A stretch of 64,000 nt of DNA from Mycoavidus cysteinexigens_B. GTDB taxonomy: Bacteria; Pseudomonadota; Gammaproteobacteria; Burkholderiales; Burkholderiaceae. The translations under genes and the position numbers were made by a program. Each line of letters opens with the position of its first letter. The first letter of the stretch is position 1. The stretch covers positions 124,001 to 188,000 of the forward strand of contig JASSUG010000001.1 in the NCBI GenBank assembly GCA_031963465.1, given 5' to 3'. Of the stretch, positions 8,117 through 17,527 are shown in pieces. The notes beneath the pieces are model-generated. The model saw nothing but the letters and a program-made list of their open reading frames with translations, had not been told where the DNA came from and ran no database searches.

Positions 8117-9067
8117 GTGGATATTTTTATCCAGCAAATTCTGAATGGTTTAGTGCTGGGTAGTGTCTATGCGCTGATTGCACTTGGCTACACCATGGTA
8201 TATGGCATTCTGGGCATTATCAATTTTGCTCATGGTGACGTGCTGATGGCCGGCGCGCTCATCGCGCTCTCGGTGATTAAGCTTATCCAAGCGTACTGGC
8301 CACAGCTTGGCCCTATACTGACGTTATTGATGGCCCTGGCAGTCGCTGCATTTGCTTGTGCGGCTCTGGCCTATGTGATCGAGCGGGTGGCCTACCGGCC
8401 ACTACGTAATGCACCGCGGCTGGCGCCATTAATCACGGCGATTGGTGTCTCGATTTTGCTGCAAACACTGGCGATGATGATCTGGTCGCGCGATCCATTG
8501 ATGTTTCCGCAATTGCTGCCGACAGATCCAATTAATGTGATTACACCCAAAGGCGATCAGCCGGGGGCAGTGATTTCAATGACTGAGATCATTATTATTG
8601 TGGTGGCTTTTATCACCATGGGCGGTTTACTGCTGTTGGTGCATAAAACGCGCCTTGGCCGCGCGATGCGTGCCACCGCGGAAAACCGAGCAGTGGCAAG
8701 CTTAATGGGCGTGAATCCCAATCTTGTGATTTGCGCCACGTTTATGATTGGGGCGGCCCTGGCGGCCTTGGCCGGCGTGATGCTTGCTTCCGAATATGGC
8801 AATGCCCATTTCAATATGGGCTTTATCCCAGGGATTAAAGCCTTTACTGCGGCGGTTCTAGGAGGTATCGGTAATCTAGGCGGTGCGGTGGTAGGTGGCA
8901 TCTTGCTCGGGATTATCGAGCAACTGGGCGCGGGTTATATTGGAGATTTGACCGGCGGTGTCTTTGGCAGCAATTATCAAGATGTATTTGCCTTTATGGT
9001 GTTAATTGTCGTGTTGGTGCTCCGGCCATCTGGTTTGTTAGGCGAGCGGGTTGCTGACCGGGCATAA
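8117..9067 (+). CDS. livH: Branched-chain amino-acid ABC transporter permease LivH
   Basis: A 316-residue inner-membrane permease with GTG start at 8117 and AAGGAGG immediately upstream. It has about eight hydrophobic helices. The LivH signature is FAHGDVLMAGALIA near the N-terminus and GIKAFTAAVLGGIGNLGGAVVGG near the C-terminus. It pairs with LivM to form the membrane channel for leucine, isoleucine, valine or similar solutes, powered by LivG and LivF downstream. The substrate cannot be fixed, because no periplasmic binding protein is encoded nearby. Confidence 0.93.
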   Translation: MDIFIQQILNGLVLGSVYALIALGYTMVYGILGIINFAHGDVLMAGALIALSVIKLIQAYWPQLGPILTLLMALAVAAFACAALAYVIERVAYRPLRNAPRLAPLITAIGVSILLQTLAMMIWSRDPLMFPQLLPTDPINVITPKGDQPGAVISMTEIIIIVVAFITMGGLLLLVHKTRLGRAMRATAENRAVASLMGVNPNLVICATFMIGAALAALAGVMLASEYGNAHFNMGFIPGIKAFTAAVLGGIGNLGGAVVGGILLGIIEQLGAGYIGDLTGGVFGSNYQDVFAFMVLIVVLVLRPSGLLGERVADRA

Positions 9068-9164
9068 AGCAGCGCATAACTCTGAGGTAGCCGGCGTTTT
9101 ATAAAAAGCGCCGAGATTAGCCTTGGCTTGAGATTAACTCCTAGATTAAGTTTTGCTTAAACAC

Positions 9165-10298
9165 ATGATAGCGTTCACTACAAAAAAGCCAGTGACGGCC
9201 TATGTCGGCATGATCTTGCTTGCGCTCACGCTGCTTTTAGCGCCGCTTTTAATTGGTGCGGTGGGGGGCAATTATTGGGTGCGGGTGCTGGATTTTGCCA
9301 TGCTCTATGTGATGCTGGCATTGGGCCTGAATGTGGTGGTTGGCTTTGCTGGTTTGCTTGATTTAGGGTACATCGCATTCTATGCGGTGGGCGCATATAC
9401 CGCAGCTTTTTTATCGTCCCCGCATCTATTGATGCAATTTGATTGGATTGCCCAATTACTGCCAGCTGGACCACAGTTCTCAATTTGGTTGATTGTGCCC
9501 ATTGCACTTGTTATGGCAGCCCTCTTTGGCGTTTTGTTGGGCGCGCCGACGCTGCGTTTGCGTGGCGATTATTTGGCTATCGTGACGCTTGGCTTTGGCG
9601 AGATTGTGCGGATTTTTCTGAACAACCTTGACCGCCCGTTCAATATTACCAACGGCCCAAAAGGGATCGCCAATATTGCCCCGGTTACTCTATTTGGCAT
9701 TGATTTATCGAAGACGCAGGCTTTTTTTGGCCTGAACCTCCCCTCCGTCTATTTATATTATTATCTATTTGCCGCGCTTGCTGTGTTGGTGGTTTTTGTT
9801 TCTATCCGGCTGCAGCATTCTCGTATCGGCCGGGCATGGGCCGCCATCCGCGAAGATGAAACGGCGGCCCAAGCGATGGGCATTAATACGCGTAATATGA
9901 AGCTGCTCGCCTTTGCAATGGGCGCTTCATTTGGCGGTGTGTCGGGAGCCATGTTCGCGGCTTTCCAAGGTTTTGTCTCACCTGAATCGTTCACTTTTTG
10001 GGAATCCATTGTGGTGCTATCTTGCGTTGTGCTGGGTGGCATGGGGCATATTCCAGGTGTGATTTTGGGGGCCTTGCTGCTCTCGCTCTTTCCAGAGTTT
10101 TTGCGCTCGACAATGGGGCCTCTACAGCATGCGCTATTTGCTCGTGAAATTGTCGACGTCGAGGCCATGCGTCAACTATTTTATGGTTTGACCATGATTA
10201 TTATCATGCTTTACCGTCCTGCTGGCTTATGGCCGGCCGCTAAGCATGAAGACCGCATGGCTAAAAAAGCCACACGAAATTGCATTGGGCGTATATGA
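9165..10298 (+). CDS. livM: Branched-chain amino-acid ABC transporter permease LivM
   Basis: About 377 residues from ATG 9165; a TTG at 9153 is the alternative. Multiple membrane segments and the LivM motifs GLNVVVGFAGLLDLGYIAFYAVGAY, APTLRLRGDYLAIVTLGFGEI and RIGRAWAAIREDE, a cytoplasmic coupling loop, are present. The stop overlaps the livG start (ATGA), so the two are translationally coupled. An 85-bp gap separates it from livH. Confidence 0.93.
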   Translation: MIAFTTKKPVTAYVGMILLALTLLLAPLLIGAVGGNYWVRVLDFAMLYVMLALGLNVVVGFAGLLDLGYIAFYAVGAYTAAFLSSPHLLMQFDWIAQLLPAGPQFSIWLIVPIALVMAALFGVLLGAPTLRLRGDYLAIVTLGFGEIVRIFLNNLDRPFNITNGPKGIANIAPVTLFGIDLSKTQAFFGLNLPSVYLYYYLFAALAVLVVFVSIRLQHSRIGRAWAAIREDETAAQAMGINTRNMKLLAFAMGASFGGVSGAMFAAFQGFVSPESFTFWESIVVLSCVVLGGMGHIPGVILGALLLSLFPEFLRSTMGPLQHALFAREIVDVEAMRQLFYGLTMIIIMLYRPAGLWPAAKHEDRMAKKATRNCIGRI

Positions 10299-11089
10299 AC
10301 CTTGATACGAGAGTACCCACGCAACCCATTCGTTTGTCGGTTAAAGGCGTCAATAAAAGTTTTGGTGGCTTGCAGGCACTGCATGACGTGAGCTTAGAGA
10401 TTGTCAGCGGACATATTTATGGCTTAATCGGCCCAAACGGGGCAGGCAAAACCACCCTTTTTAATGTGTTAACAGGCTTATGTAAGCCCGATGCCGGTAC
10501 CTTTATGCTTGATGGCGAGCCTTATCAGCCCACCGCGGTGCATCAAGTAGCGCGCGCCGGAATTGCCCGCACCTTCCAAAATATTCGTCTATTCGGTGGC
10601 ATGACCGCGCTTGAGAATGTCATGGTAGGACGCCATGTGCGTACGCGGCAAGGGCTATTAGGCGCGGTCTTACGCACGCGTGCCGAACGTCGCGAAGAAA
10701 AAGAAATTAAAGAATATGCCCGTGCTTTACTCGATTATGTTGAGATTGGACAGTATGCCGGTTACACGGCGCGTAACTTATCGTACGGTCACCAACGCCG
10801 GCTTGAGATCGCGCGTGCATTGGCCACCGAGCCGAAACTGCTGGCCCTCGATGAGCCTGCCGCGGGCATGAATGCCACTGAAAAAGTAGATTTGCGTCAG
10901 TTACTCGAAAAAATTCGCAACGATGGCAAAACCATTTTGTTGATCGAGCACGATGTGAAGCTTGTGATGGGGTTATGTGACCGAATGACCGTGCTGGATT
11001 ACGGTAAAGTCATTGCCACTGGGCTAGCACAGGAGGTCCAGAAAGACCCTAAAGTTATCGAAGCCTATCTGGGCGCAGGAGGCAGCTAA
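10295..11089 (+). CDS. livG: Branched-chain amino-acid ABC transporter ATPase LivG
   Basis: ABC ATPase of about 264 residues. Walker A is GPNGAGKTTLF, the signature is LSYGHQRRLEIARAL, Walker B is LLALDEPAAGM, and the switch histidine lies in LLIEHDVKLVM. The LivG C-terminal extension (DPKVIEAYLG) is present. The start at 10295 is chosen because its ATG overlaps the livM stop as ATGA; an upstream TTG would extend into livM. It hydrolyses ATP on the cytoplasmic face with LivF. Confidence 0.94.
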   Translation: MNLDTRVPTQPIRLSVKGVNKSFGGLQALHDVSLEIVSGHIYGLIGPNGAGKTTLFNVLTGLCKPDAGTFMLDGEPYQPTAVHQVARAGIARTFQNIRLFGGMTALENVMVGRHVRTRQGLLGAVLRTRAERREEKEIKEYARALLDYVEIGQYAGYTARNLSYGHQRRLEIARALATEPKLLALDEPAAGMNATEKVDLRQLLEKIRNDGKTILLIEHDVKLVMGLCDRMTVLDYGKVIATGLAQEVQKDPKVIEAYLGAGGS

Positions 11090-11802
11090 TGTCAGCAATC
11101 TTAAAAATCAAAGGCCTGCAACTGGCTTATGGCGGCATTCAAGCAGTTAAGGGGATTGACTTAGAAATTTTTGAGGGCGAGTTGGTTACGCTTATCGGTG
11201 CTAACGGAGCCGGTAAAACAACCACCATGAAGGCAATTTGCGGTTTAAAAAGCTGCGCGGCTGGTGACATCGAGTACCGTGGCGAATCGCTCAGAAACGT
11301 CCCTGCGCACGAGTTGCTTAAACGTGGGCTGGCTATGGTTCCTGAAGGTCGCGGCATTTTTGCGCGCATGACGATTCTCGAAAACATGCGCATGGGCGCC
11401 TATTTGCGTCATGATACCCGCGGCATTAAGCAAGATATTGAGCGCATGTTCGCGTATTTTCCGCGGTTGCAAGAACGTACCTCGCAGCTTGCCGGCACGC
11501 TCTCGGGCGGGGAGCAGCAGATGCTGGCCATGGCGCGTGCGCTCCTGAGTCGGCCCAAGCTACTGCTCCTTGATGAGCCATCAATGGGCCTCTCGCCATT
11601 GATGGTTGAGCGCATTTTTGAAGTCGTGCGTGACATTTCAGCGCAAGGCTTAACCATCTTATTGGTCGAGCAAAACGCGCGGCTGGCGCTCCATGCGGCG
11701 AATCGCGCTTATGTGATGGAATCTGGGCTGATCTCGATGTCTGGAGACGCCAAACAGATGCTCGGAGATCCGCAAGTGAGGGCGGCTTATTTAGGGGAAT
11801 GA
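11089..11802 (+). CDS. livF: Branched-chain amino-acid ABC transporter ATPase LivF
   Basis: 237-residue ABC ATPase with Walker A GANGAGKTTTM, signature LSGGEQQMLAMARAL and Walker B LLLLDEPSMGL. The LivF hallmark MVPEGRGIFARMTILENM is present. Start and livG stop share one base (TAATG), so translation is coupled. It is the last gene of the liv unit. The next gene, on the opposite strand, converges 16 bp later. Confidence 0.94.
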   Translation: MSAILKIKGLQLAYGGIQAVKGIDLEIFEGELVTLIGANGAGKTTTMKAICGLKSCAAGDIEYRGESLRNVPAHELLKRGLAMVPEGRGIFARMTILENMRMGAYLRHDTRGIKQDIERMFAYFPRLQERTSQLAGTLSGGEQQMLAMARALLSRPKLLLLDEPSMGLSPLMVERIFEVVRDISAQGLTILLVEQNARLALHAANRAYVMESGLISMSGDAKQMLGDPQVRAAYLGE

Positions 11803-11817
11803 TTGGTTCGGGTATGC

Positions 11818-12216
11818 TCAATCCGCACGCCGCAGTATCAATTCGCCTGAATCCGTCTTGCTGATGGTCAGTGTGTCTCCCACCTTCCAGCCCAATTGAG
11901 CCAGCAGTTCGTCGGGCAACTCGACGATGCTGTCACCGCTACCATCACCTGCATATAGGCAAGTGGTGCGCCACATAATGGCCTGTGTACCTGCTCCGGA
12001 CGGCAAATATTTCAGTAAGGTTTCTAGTAATGCTGCCTCATCGTCCGGTAGAGTGAGCCAACTTGCGCAGGCATGATCGGAATATTCCGCCCACGCATAG
12101 ACTACGTTGTCGTCAGAGACATGGCGACCGGCCGTATGTAGACAATGCTGCATACGAGTAATGTCGGTGGCGAATTGTTTGGCAAGTTTCTGCCGTTCAC
12201 TGAACGTTGGCATCAT
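11818..12216 (-). CDS. AbrB/SpoVT-type DNA-binding domain protein, possible orphan antitoxin
   Basis: 132 residues from ATG 12216, preceded by AAAGGAAAG at good spacing; a longer frame to 12282 has no ribosome-binding site. The C-terminal 40 residues (SIVELPDELLAQLGWKVGDTLTISKTDSG) are a swapped-hairpin AbrB fold as in MazE-like antitoxins. The N-terminal 85 residues are not recognised. No toxin partner overlaps it. It lies directly downstream of the AbiE pair on the same strand, so it may belong to the same defence/TA patch. Confidence 0.75.
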   Translation of the reverse strand: MMPTFSERQKLAKQFATDITRMQHCLHTAGRHVSDDNVVYAWAEYSDHACASWLTLPDDEAALLETLLKYLPSGAGTQAIMWRTTCLYAGDGSGDSIVELPDELLAQLGWKVGDTLTISKTDSGELILRRAD

Positions 12217-12341
12217 GATTCTTTCCTTTATTGATACTGGTGTGCCCAAAAGTATATCGCAGTTGCTTAAGTCCACTTTCAATCTGCGTGCTCCTACTAT
12301 CGGTTACACTGTGTTTACTTTAAATGAAGAAAACTTTGATC

Positions 12342-13397
12342 TCAAAGTTGATTGATCTGCTGTTCCAGCTCCCCAATCTCATTTATCACCATTGTGAAAT
12401 CCGGTACTTCACCAAAAATCATTCCAGACATCGCCTGATAGTCTCGTCTAAGCGCATCGGTCATCTCTGGTGTTGTAGCAAGTGCAAACGATCCTGGGCG
12501 AGCACTTTTTAAGTCCAAGTCTGCGCTGTTGAAGAACATTTGTGCATGACGCGCGCAATCGATAGCAAGCATACGGTTTCTTTTGGCGCGTTGCCCCATC
12601 TCGGATTGAATCAGCTTGTAGATATCGTAGTAATGCCGCGATATCCGATGCCCTTGCTGACGTAGCTGGCCGCGCTTGTCATGCCAACGACGCAAACCAT
12701 GCAAAATGACTACCTTATCCCAAAACGTGCGTTCGGCATCAATAGTGACAATATTTTCTACAGCCAAATTGACCCCAGTTATTTCGTCAGCTATATAAGG
12801 TTTGATGATGGTCTGGCGATGTGGATCCAAAGCAGATTTAGCACCAGCTTCTATCTTGACGGTTGGCCTAACATAATCTTCGACTTCGATAGTTGTTGCT
12901 GGATAACGTATCAACAGTGTTTGCTGGTCAGGGTCATCGACATCTGAAACCACTGTTTCTTGGATCGCTGAGATGCCTGCTTCACGAAATGCAGTTTCGA
13001 TCTGCAGATTTAACCGTTCTTTGAGGGCTCCTTGAATGTAGGTCTGACAAGCCTGTTTGATAGCACCTAGACGTATGCGTTGTTGCTTGCCAGACAATCT
13101 CTCTAGGTCACTGATTTCAATGTCTTGGCCGATATCTTCACGGAAAACCGTAATGTCTATATCTTCCGAAAAACGTGAGATCAATCCATGAGCCTTGGAG
13201 AGCGACGTCCCCCCCTTGAATAACAATCGTGGTTCGGTAATTTCTCTTCCATTAAATAGTAAATCCAGTACCCAACACACCCAAAAATCTTTTTCAACGT
13301 TTTGCAAAGAGGTACCAAGTTGGTTGGCCGTTGCCAAAAATAAGCCAAGGCGATCTTTAGGTGTAGCAGCAATGACGGAAAGGAAGCCTGGATTCAT
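12342..13397 (-). CDS. abiEii: AbiEii-family nucleotidyltransferase toxin
   Basis: 351 residues from ATG 13397, which overlaps the abiEi stop as ATGA; a longer in-frame ORF to 13460 would intrude further. The nucleotidyltransferase core is visible: LLFKGGTSLSKAHGLISRFSEDIDITVF (GGTSLSK for nucleotide, SEDIDI for metal) at about residues 58-85. A later helix carries ERTFWDKVVILHGL. AbiEii enzymes are type IV toxins and phage-abortive-infection effectors that transfer nucleotides onto RNA and stop growth. It is neutralised by the neighbouring AbiEi. Confidence 0.88.
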   Translation of the reverse strand: MNPGFLSVIAATPKDRLGLFLATANQLGTSLQNVEKDFWVCWVLDLLFNGREITEPRLLFKGGTSLSKAHGLISRFSEDIDITVFREDIGQDIEISDLERLSGKQQRIRLGAIKQACQTYIQGALKERLNLQIETAFREAGISAIQETVVSDVDDPDQQTLLIRYPATTIEVEDYVRPTVKIEAGAKSALDPHRQTIIKPYIADEITGVNLAVENIVTIDAERTFWDKVVILHGLRRWHDKRGQLRQQGHRISRHYYDIYKLIQSEMGQRAKRNRMLAIDCARHAQMFFNSADLDLKSARPGSFALATTPEMTDALRRDYQAMSGMIFGEVPDFTMVINEIGELEQQINQL

Positions 13398-14080
13398 GTT
13401 TGTCCTCCCATTTCCTGGGGCATCGATGCCAGTAATTCTCTTATCCACTGCTGCATCCATGCGGGTACAGTGTGCAAGCCAGTTTGCAGATCATCACGAA
13501 TCTTAGCCGATTGATTTGAATCGCACAGTAGTCGAATCAATTTGGCTTTGACTACATCAATTTCCAATTGAGCACTATTTTTGATGCTGTCATGCAACCA
13601 GTACAAAGCTTGCACGATACGCATAGCTGGGTGACCTACCCAGTAAAGTTTGCTGGGTGCGGTCAATTTGAATTGGATCGTTAGATTTCCCAACTGGATA
13701 GGACGCAGCCGACCATCGGTATGCATGATAACTTGCCCAGGTACAGCATTGGTTAGTCCCAAATCATTAGCGGCAGTCATACCGTCGATCAACATTCGAA
13801 TTTGGTCACGCCGACCTACAGCGTTAATTACATTACGGTAATCAGGAACAGTAAGCTGTCCGGTCAATGCATTTAACTGAAGTCGGCCGTAGAGCCCGCG
13901 GTCGAAACGATGCAAGTCACCGCTGGCGACCATGCGTTGCAAGGTTTTATCGACCGCATCGCGACCGCCTAGGTTAAGAAAATCCACCGCTGTCCATACG
14001 GTGTCTACCGGGGCTTGATCAATACGCTGTGCGATCAACGACCTAATGTTTGGAGATGGGTTAAGTGTATTTTGCCTCAT
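13394..14080 (-). CDS. abiEi: AbiEi-like antitoxin and transcriptional repressor
   Basis: 228 residues. The N-terminal winged-helix region (FLNLGGRDAVDKTLQRMVASGDLHRFDRGLYGR) is typical of AbiEi and DUF6088 antitoxins. The C-terminal half is the antitoxin domain. In characterised AbiE systems this protein represses its own operon by binding an inverted repeat. Such a repeat, GTCCGAA ... TTCGGAC, lies directly in front of this ATG. The gene is first in the operon and is coupled to abiEii by an ATGA overlap. Confidence 0.85.
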   Translation of the reverse strand: MRQNTLNPSPNIRSLIAQRIDQAPVDTVWTAVDFLNLGGRDAVDKTLQRMVASGDLHRFDRGLYGRLQLNALTGQLTVPDYRNVINAVGRRDQIRMLIDGMTAANDLGLTNAVPGQVIMHTDGRLRPIQLGNLTIQFKLTAPSKLYWVGHPAMRIVQALYWLHDSIKNSAQLEIDVVKAKLIRLLCDSNQSAKIRDDLQTGLHTVPAWMQQWIRELLASMPQEMGGQT

Positions 14081-14116
14081 GTCCGAAGATTATATACAAT
14101 TTTCGGACAAAATCAA
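14081..14116 (-). promoter_or_regulatory. abiE promoter with overlapping inverted-repeat operator
   Basis: On the minus strand a -35 TTGATT (14116-14111), a 16-bp spacer and a -10 TATAAT (14094-14089) end only 8 bp before the abiEi ATG. The mRNA is therefore probably leaderless or nearly so. Inverted arms GTCCGAA (14081-14087) and TTCGGAC (14102-14108) bracket the -10 box, which is ideal for repression by AbiEi. Confidence 0.65.
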
Positions 14117-14446
14117 GCTGACTTGAGAGAGGAGAGGTCATGCCATAGACTTGTCACCTGAGCAGGGAAATTGCAGGATTTGGAAAAAGTTTTACTGGGG
14201 CATCACCAATCATAAAAGCGCGCTTTGATTGCCTTCGCCGTGGAGGCTGTATATTATTGGTGTCCTCTACGGCAAGCGAGTTGGTGATGTAAGTGGTGCG
14301 AGCGGTAAACCATAAGAAAAGCTGCCGTTTACCTGCTTAGTGCATATCCGTATACTCGCAAGTGCGCTTTTTGCCCGAAGTCGACGATGCGAATAATCAA
14401 AAAGGCTTACCGTACCGCTTAAGCAAGATAACGATACTCACTCACT
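14117..14446. other. Intergenic region between abiE and the ABC exporter, with one hairpin
   Basis: No gene is evident. A stem-loop at 14237-14273 pairs GCCGTGGAG with CTCTACGGC. Without a following T run it is not a terminator, and it may lie in the leader of the exporter gene. Confidence 0.5.
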
Positions 14447-16312
14447 ATGCCCCCGTTCCCCACTTCTTTGCCTCCGTCTTCAAATCAGCGCAGCGACTGG
14501 CAGACAGTCATGACGCTCTTGCCCTATCTAATGGCCTATAAAGTGCGTGTCGCGCTCGCGTTGGCCTGCTTGATTAGCGCGAAAATCGCGAATTTGGGTG
14601 TGCCGATTGTGATGAAAGCGATTGTCGATCAACTGGCGGCAACTGATCGGCTGCCGGCGCCAGCGTATGAGACGGCGTTTAACCTGCTCAGCGGCGTGGG
14701 TCTGCTGGTTGTGGCGTATGCGGTTGTGCGCTTATCAAGCTCGCTTTTTGCTGAGCTGCGTGAAATTCTCTTTGCAAAAGTGGCTTTTAGCGCGGCGCGG
14801 CAGGTAGCGCTGGCGGTCTTCCGGCATCTGCATACATTGTCTTTGCGCTTTCATCTGCAGCGCCAAACTGGCGGTGTATCGCGCGATATCGAGCGGGGCA
14901 CACGGGGTGTTCAAACCCTGGTTTCATATTCGCTTTACAGCATTTTGCCGATTGCTGTTGAAGTCGTGCTGGTACTGATTTTTTTCGCGCTCCACTACGA
15001 AGCATACTATGCGATTGTCACCTTTTCTGTACTTATCGCGTATATCACGTTTACCGTGAAAATGACTGAATGGCGCACCCGTTTAAGGCGCACGATGAAC
15101 GAACTCGATTCATCCGCCAGTACGCGGGCGGTCGATTCGCTGCTCAATTACGAAACCGTCAAGTATTTTGGTAATGAGCAATACGAAGCGCAACGCTACG
15201 ATGAGCACCTGAAGCTTTACCGAAAGGCCGCGATTCGCTCACAAAGATCACTGTCATTGTTGAATTTTGGTCAGCAGTTCATTATCGCGCTCTGTCTGAT
15301 TGCGGTCTTGTGGCGAGCGACGCAGGGGGTGCTGGACAAGCAATTAACCTTGGGCGATTTCGTGTTAATTAATACTTTCATGCTGCAACTGTATATTCCG
15401 CTCAGTTTCTTGGGCAATATGTATCGTGTTTTGAAGCAAAGCATAACCGATATGGATCGGATGTTTTCGCTGTTGGAAGTCGACTCTGAAATTAAGGATA
15501 TCCAGGGGGCATCCCCGCTTACCGCGCGTCGCGCTGAGGTGCGCTTCGAGCATGTTAGCTTCTCGTATGAACCGCAGCGGCAGATTTTGCGTGATCTGAC
15601 GTTTACGATTGCAGCCGGCACAACCACTGCGGTGGTCGGCCATAGCGGCTCAGGTAAATCAACGCTGGTGCGACTGTTGCTGCGTTTTTACGACCTCGAT
15701 AAGGCGGGTGGGGGGCGGATTGTGATCGACGGCCAGGATATTCGCGCGGTTACGCAGGCTTCGCTGCGCGCAGCAATGGCTATCGTACCGCAAGATACCG
15801 TGCTCTTCAATGACACGATCTATCACAATATCTCCTATGGCCGGCCCTCCGCAGCGCGAGATGAAGTCATTGCGGCTGCGCGCCATGCGCATATTCATGC
15901 TTTCATCGAAAGTCTGCCAGCGGGTTATGACACCCTCGTGGGGGAGCGTGGCCTGAAATTATCCGGCGGTGAAAAGCAGCGCGTTGCGATTGCTCGCGCA
16001 CTGTTGAAAGATCCGCATATTCTGATTTTCGATGAAGCGACGTCAGCGCTCGATTCACGCGCAGAGCGCTCGATTCAGCAAGCACTGGAGCAGATCGCGC
16101 ACAACCGCACAACGCTGATTATTGCACATCGCCTGTCAACCATCATCCATGCACAGCAGATTCTGGTGATGGATCAAGGCCGCATCATTGAACGCGGCAC
16201 CCATCGCGAATTGCTGGCTGCGGGCAGTGTCTATGCTCAGATGTGGGCGCTGCAACATCAGCAGCATGCGCCAACGCGTGAAGATGACAGACTGCCCCTA
16301 GCCGCCGATTGA
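14447..16312 (+). CDS. Atm1/HMT1-type ABC exporter (fused permease-ATPase)
   Basis: 621 residues: six predicted membrane helices (about 25-340), then an ATPase domain (about 365-600). Walker A is GHSGSGKSTLVRLLLRFYD, signature LSGGEKQRVAIARALL, Walker B ILIFDEATSALD. Membrane-domain motifs VNY(E)TVKYFGNE-like (LLNYETVKYFGNEQYE) and FVLINTFMLQLYIPLSFLG are hallmarks of the mitochondrial Atm1/bacterial heavy-metal exporter group, which moves glutathione- or thiol-conjugated sulphur species or metals. It stands alone and converges on cofD. Confidence 0.88.
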   Translation: MPPFPTSLPPSSNQRSDWQTVMTLLPYLMAYKVRVALALACLISAKIANLGVPIVMKAIVDQLAATDRLPAPAYETAFNLLSGVGLLVVAYAVVRLSSSLFAELREILFAKVAFSAARQVALAVFRHLHTLSLRFHLQRQTGGVSRDIERGTRGVQTLVSYSLYSILPIAVEVVLVLIFFALHYEAYYAIVTFSVLIAYITFTVKMTEWRTRLRRTMNELDSSASTRAVDSLLNYETVKYFGNEQYEAQRYDEHLKLYRKAAIRSQRSLSLLNFGQQFIIALCLIAVLWRATQGVLDKQLTLGDFVLINTFMLQLYIPLSFLGNMYRVLKQSITDMDRMFSLLEVDSEIKDIQGASPLTARRAEVRFEHVSFSYEPQRQILRDLTFTIAAGTTTAVVGHSGSGKSTLVRLLLRFYDLDKAGGGRIVIDGQDIRAVTQASLRAAMAIVPQDTVLFNDTIYHNISYGRPSAARDEVIAAARHAHIHAFIESLPAGYDTLVGERGLKLSGGEKQRVAIARALLKDPHILIFDEATSALDSRAERSIQQALEQIAHNRTTLIIAHRLSTIIHAQQILVMDQGRIIERGTHRELLAAGSVYAQMWALQHQQHAPTREDDRLPLAAD

Positions 16313-16331
16313 AGCGATGGCGTGGGTGCTG

Positions 16332-17339
16332 CTAAGGCACAGCGTACATAGGCCTTTTTCTATCTGATAGCAGCCGCTCGCGGCCATCTGAGGATGGGTT
16401 TTGAAGACGAGCCAGGACGTGCTGCGCGAGAGTGATACGTTCATCAGGCGTGGTCATGAGGGTTTTGATGATATCGATCTCTATCTCTGTCGAATCAGTG
16501 CACAAGGCACTGGTGTCACACTCATCCTGTGGATCAATCACCAGGATGTCAAGAAAATCAGCGTAAAGCGCTGCGATCCCCTCAACTGAAGCCTTTAGTC
16601 CTAGCTCATGCATCATTTTGGTTAATGGGCCTTTGACTGCTTCGCCGCCGACCAGCGGTGCCACTGCTAAGATCGGGACCTTGCTGGTGCGCAACTGATC
16701 GCGCATCCCTGGCAATGCCAGAATCGGCCCAATGCTGACAAATGGGTTCGAAGGGCATAAGATGATGCCCGTGAGATCGGGGGCGTTAAGCGCGGCCTCA
16801 AGCGCTGGTGATAAGCTTGCTGTAGCAGCGCCTTCATAGCGAAAGCCCGAAACGCGTGGCTCACATCGCCGGGCGACGAAATAATTCTGAAAAGCCAAAG
16901 CGCCTTCGCTCGTCTCAACGATAGTTCTCACTGGGTCGTTGGACATCGGCACGATCGTATGCTGGATACCCAAAGTGTTAGCGAGTGTCGTGGTCACGCT
17001 GCATAGGCTGTGTCCTTGGTCAAGCAGACTGCGCCGATAAAGGTGAAGGGCTAAGTCCTTATCACCGAGCTGAAACCAGGTGGGCCCGCCTAGACGAGCC
17101 AGTTCTTCCTGCACTAACCAACTCTCGCGAGCACGTCCCCATCCCTTGCCTGCATCAGCGACGCCTGCCAGCGTATAGACAACCGTGTCTAGATCGGGGC
17201 AGATGAGCAAGCCAAAATGCTCGAAATCGTCACCTGTATTGACAGCAATCGTTAATTCGCCCGGTGGCAGGGCATGGGCTAAGCCAAACGCCAATTTAGC
17301 GCCGCCAACGCCGCCGCATAATGCAACAAACTTTGCCAT
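16332..17339 (-). CDS. cofD: 2-phospholactate-type transferase of coenzyme F420 synthesis (CofD/FbiA)
   Basis: 335 residues from ATG 17339, preceded by AAGGAGG; a longer frame to 17405 lacks this site. N-terminal MAKFVALCGGVGGAKLAFGLAHAL and IAVNTGDDFEHFGLLICPDLDTVVYTLAG are the CofD fingerprint for binding Fo and GDP-activated substrate. MSNDPVRTIVET and GGEAVKGPLTKMMHELG follow. The enzyme joins the phospho-C3 moiety to Fo, giving F420-0 or its dehydro/3PG form. It is last in the cofC-fbiC-cofD unit. Confidence 0.94.
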   Translation of the reverse strand: MAKFVALCGGVGGAKLAFGLAHALPPGELTIAVNTGDDFEHFGLLICPDLDTVVYTLAGVADAGKGWGRARESWLVQEELARLGGPTWFQLGDKDLALHLYRRSLLDQGHSLCSVTTTLANTLGIQHTIVPMSNDPVRTIVETSEGALAFQNYFVARRCEPRVSGFRYEGAATASLSPALEAALNAPDLTGIILCPSNPFVSIGPILALPGMRDQLRTSKVPILAVAPLVGGEAVKGPLTKMMHELGLKASVEGIAALYADFLDILVIDPQDECDTSALCTDSTEIEIDIIKTLMTTPDERITLAQHVLARLQNPSSDGRERLLSDRKRPMYAVP

Positions 17340-17443
17340 CCTATCCTCCTTACGGGTACCGGCATGAGAGCGTTGGTAATTTAGAACCTCGCTAGCCGAG
17401 GCCATTTTAATTGCTACGAGGGGCTTCCTCTCTTAGCGCGCAG

Positions 17444-17470
17444 CCGGCGTGGCCATAACAACCACGCCGG
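17444..17470. other. Intercistronic hairpin between fbiC and cofD
   Basis: Perfect arms CCGGCGTGG and CCACGCCGG with a 9-nt loop. No T run follows on the minus strand, so it is more likely an mRNA-stabilising or attenuating stem than a terminator. Confidence 0.55.
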
Positions 17471-17527
17471 TGTACACGCCACTTCAGCGTTTTGCGCTGC
17501 GTGGATCACCGTTCTCGAACATGTAGA

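Noticed and set aside
11426..11821. 131-codon minus-strand frame opposite livF
   Set aside because: It shadows a strongly supported ABC ATPase gene.
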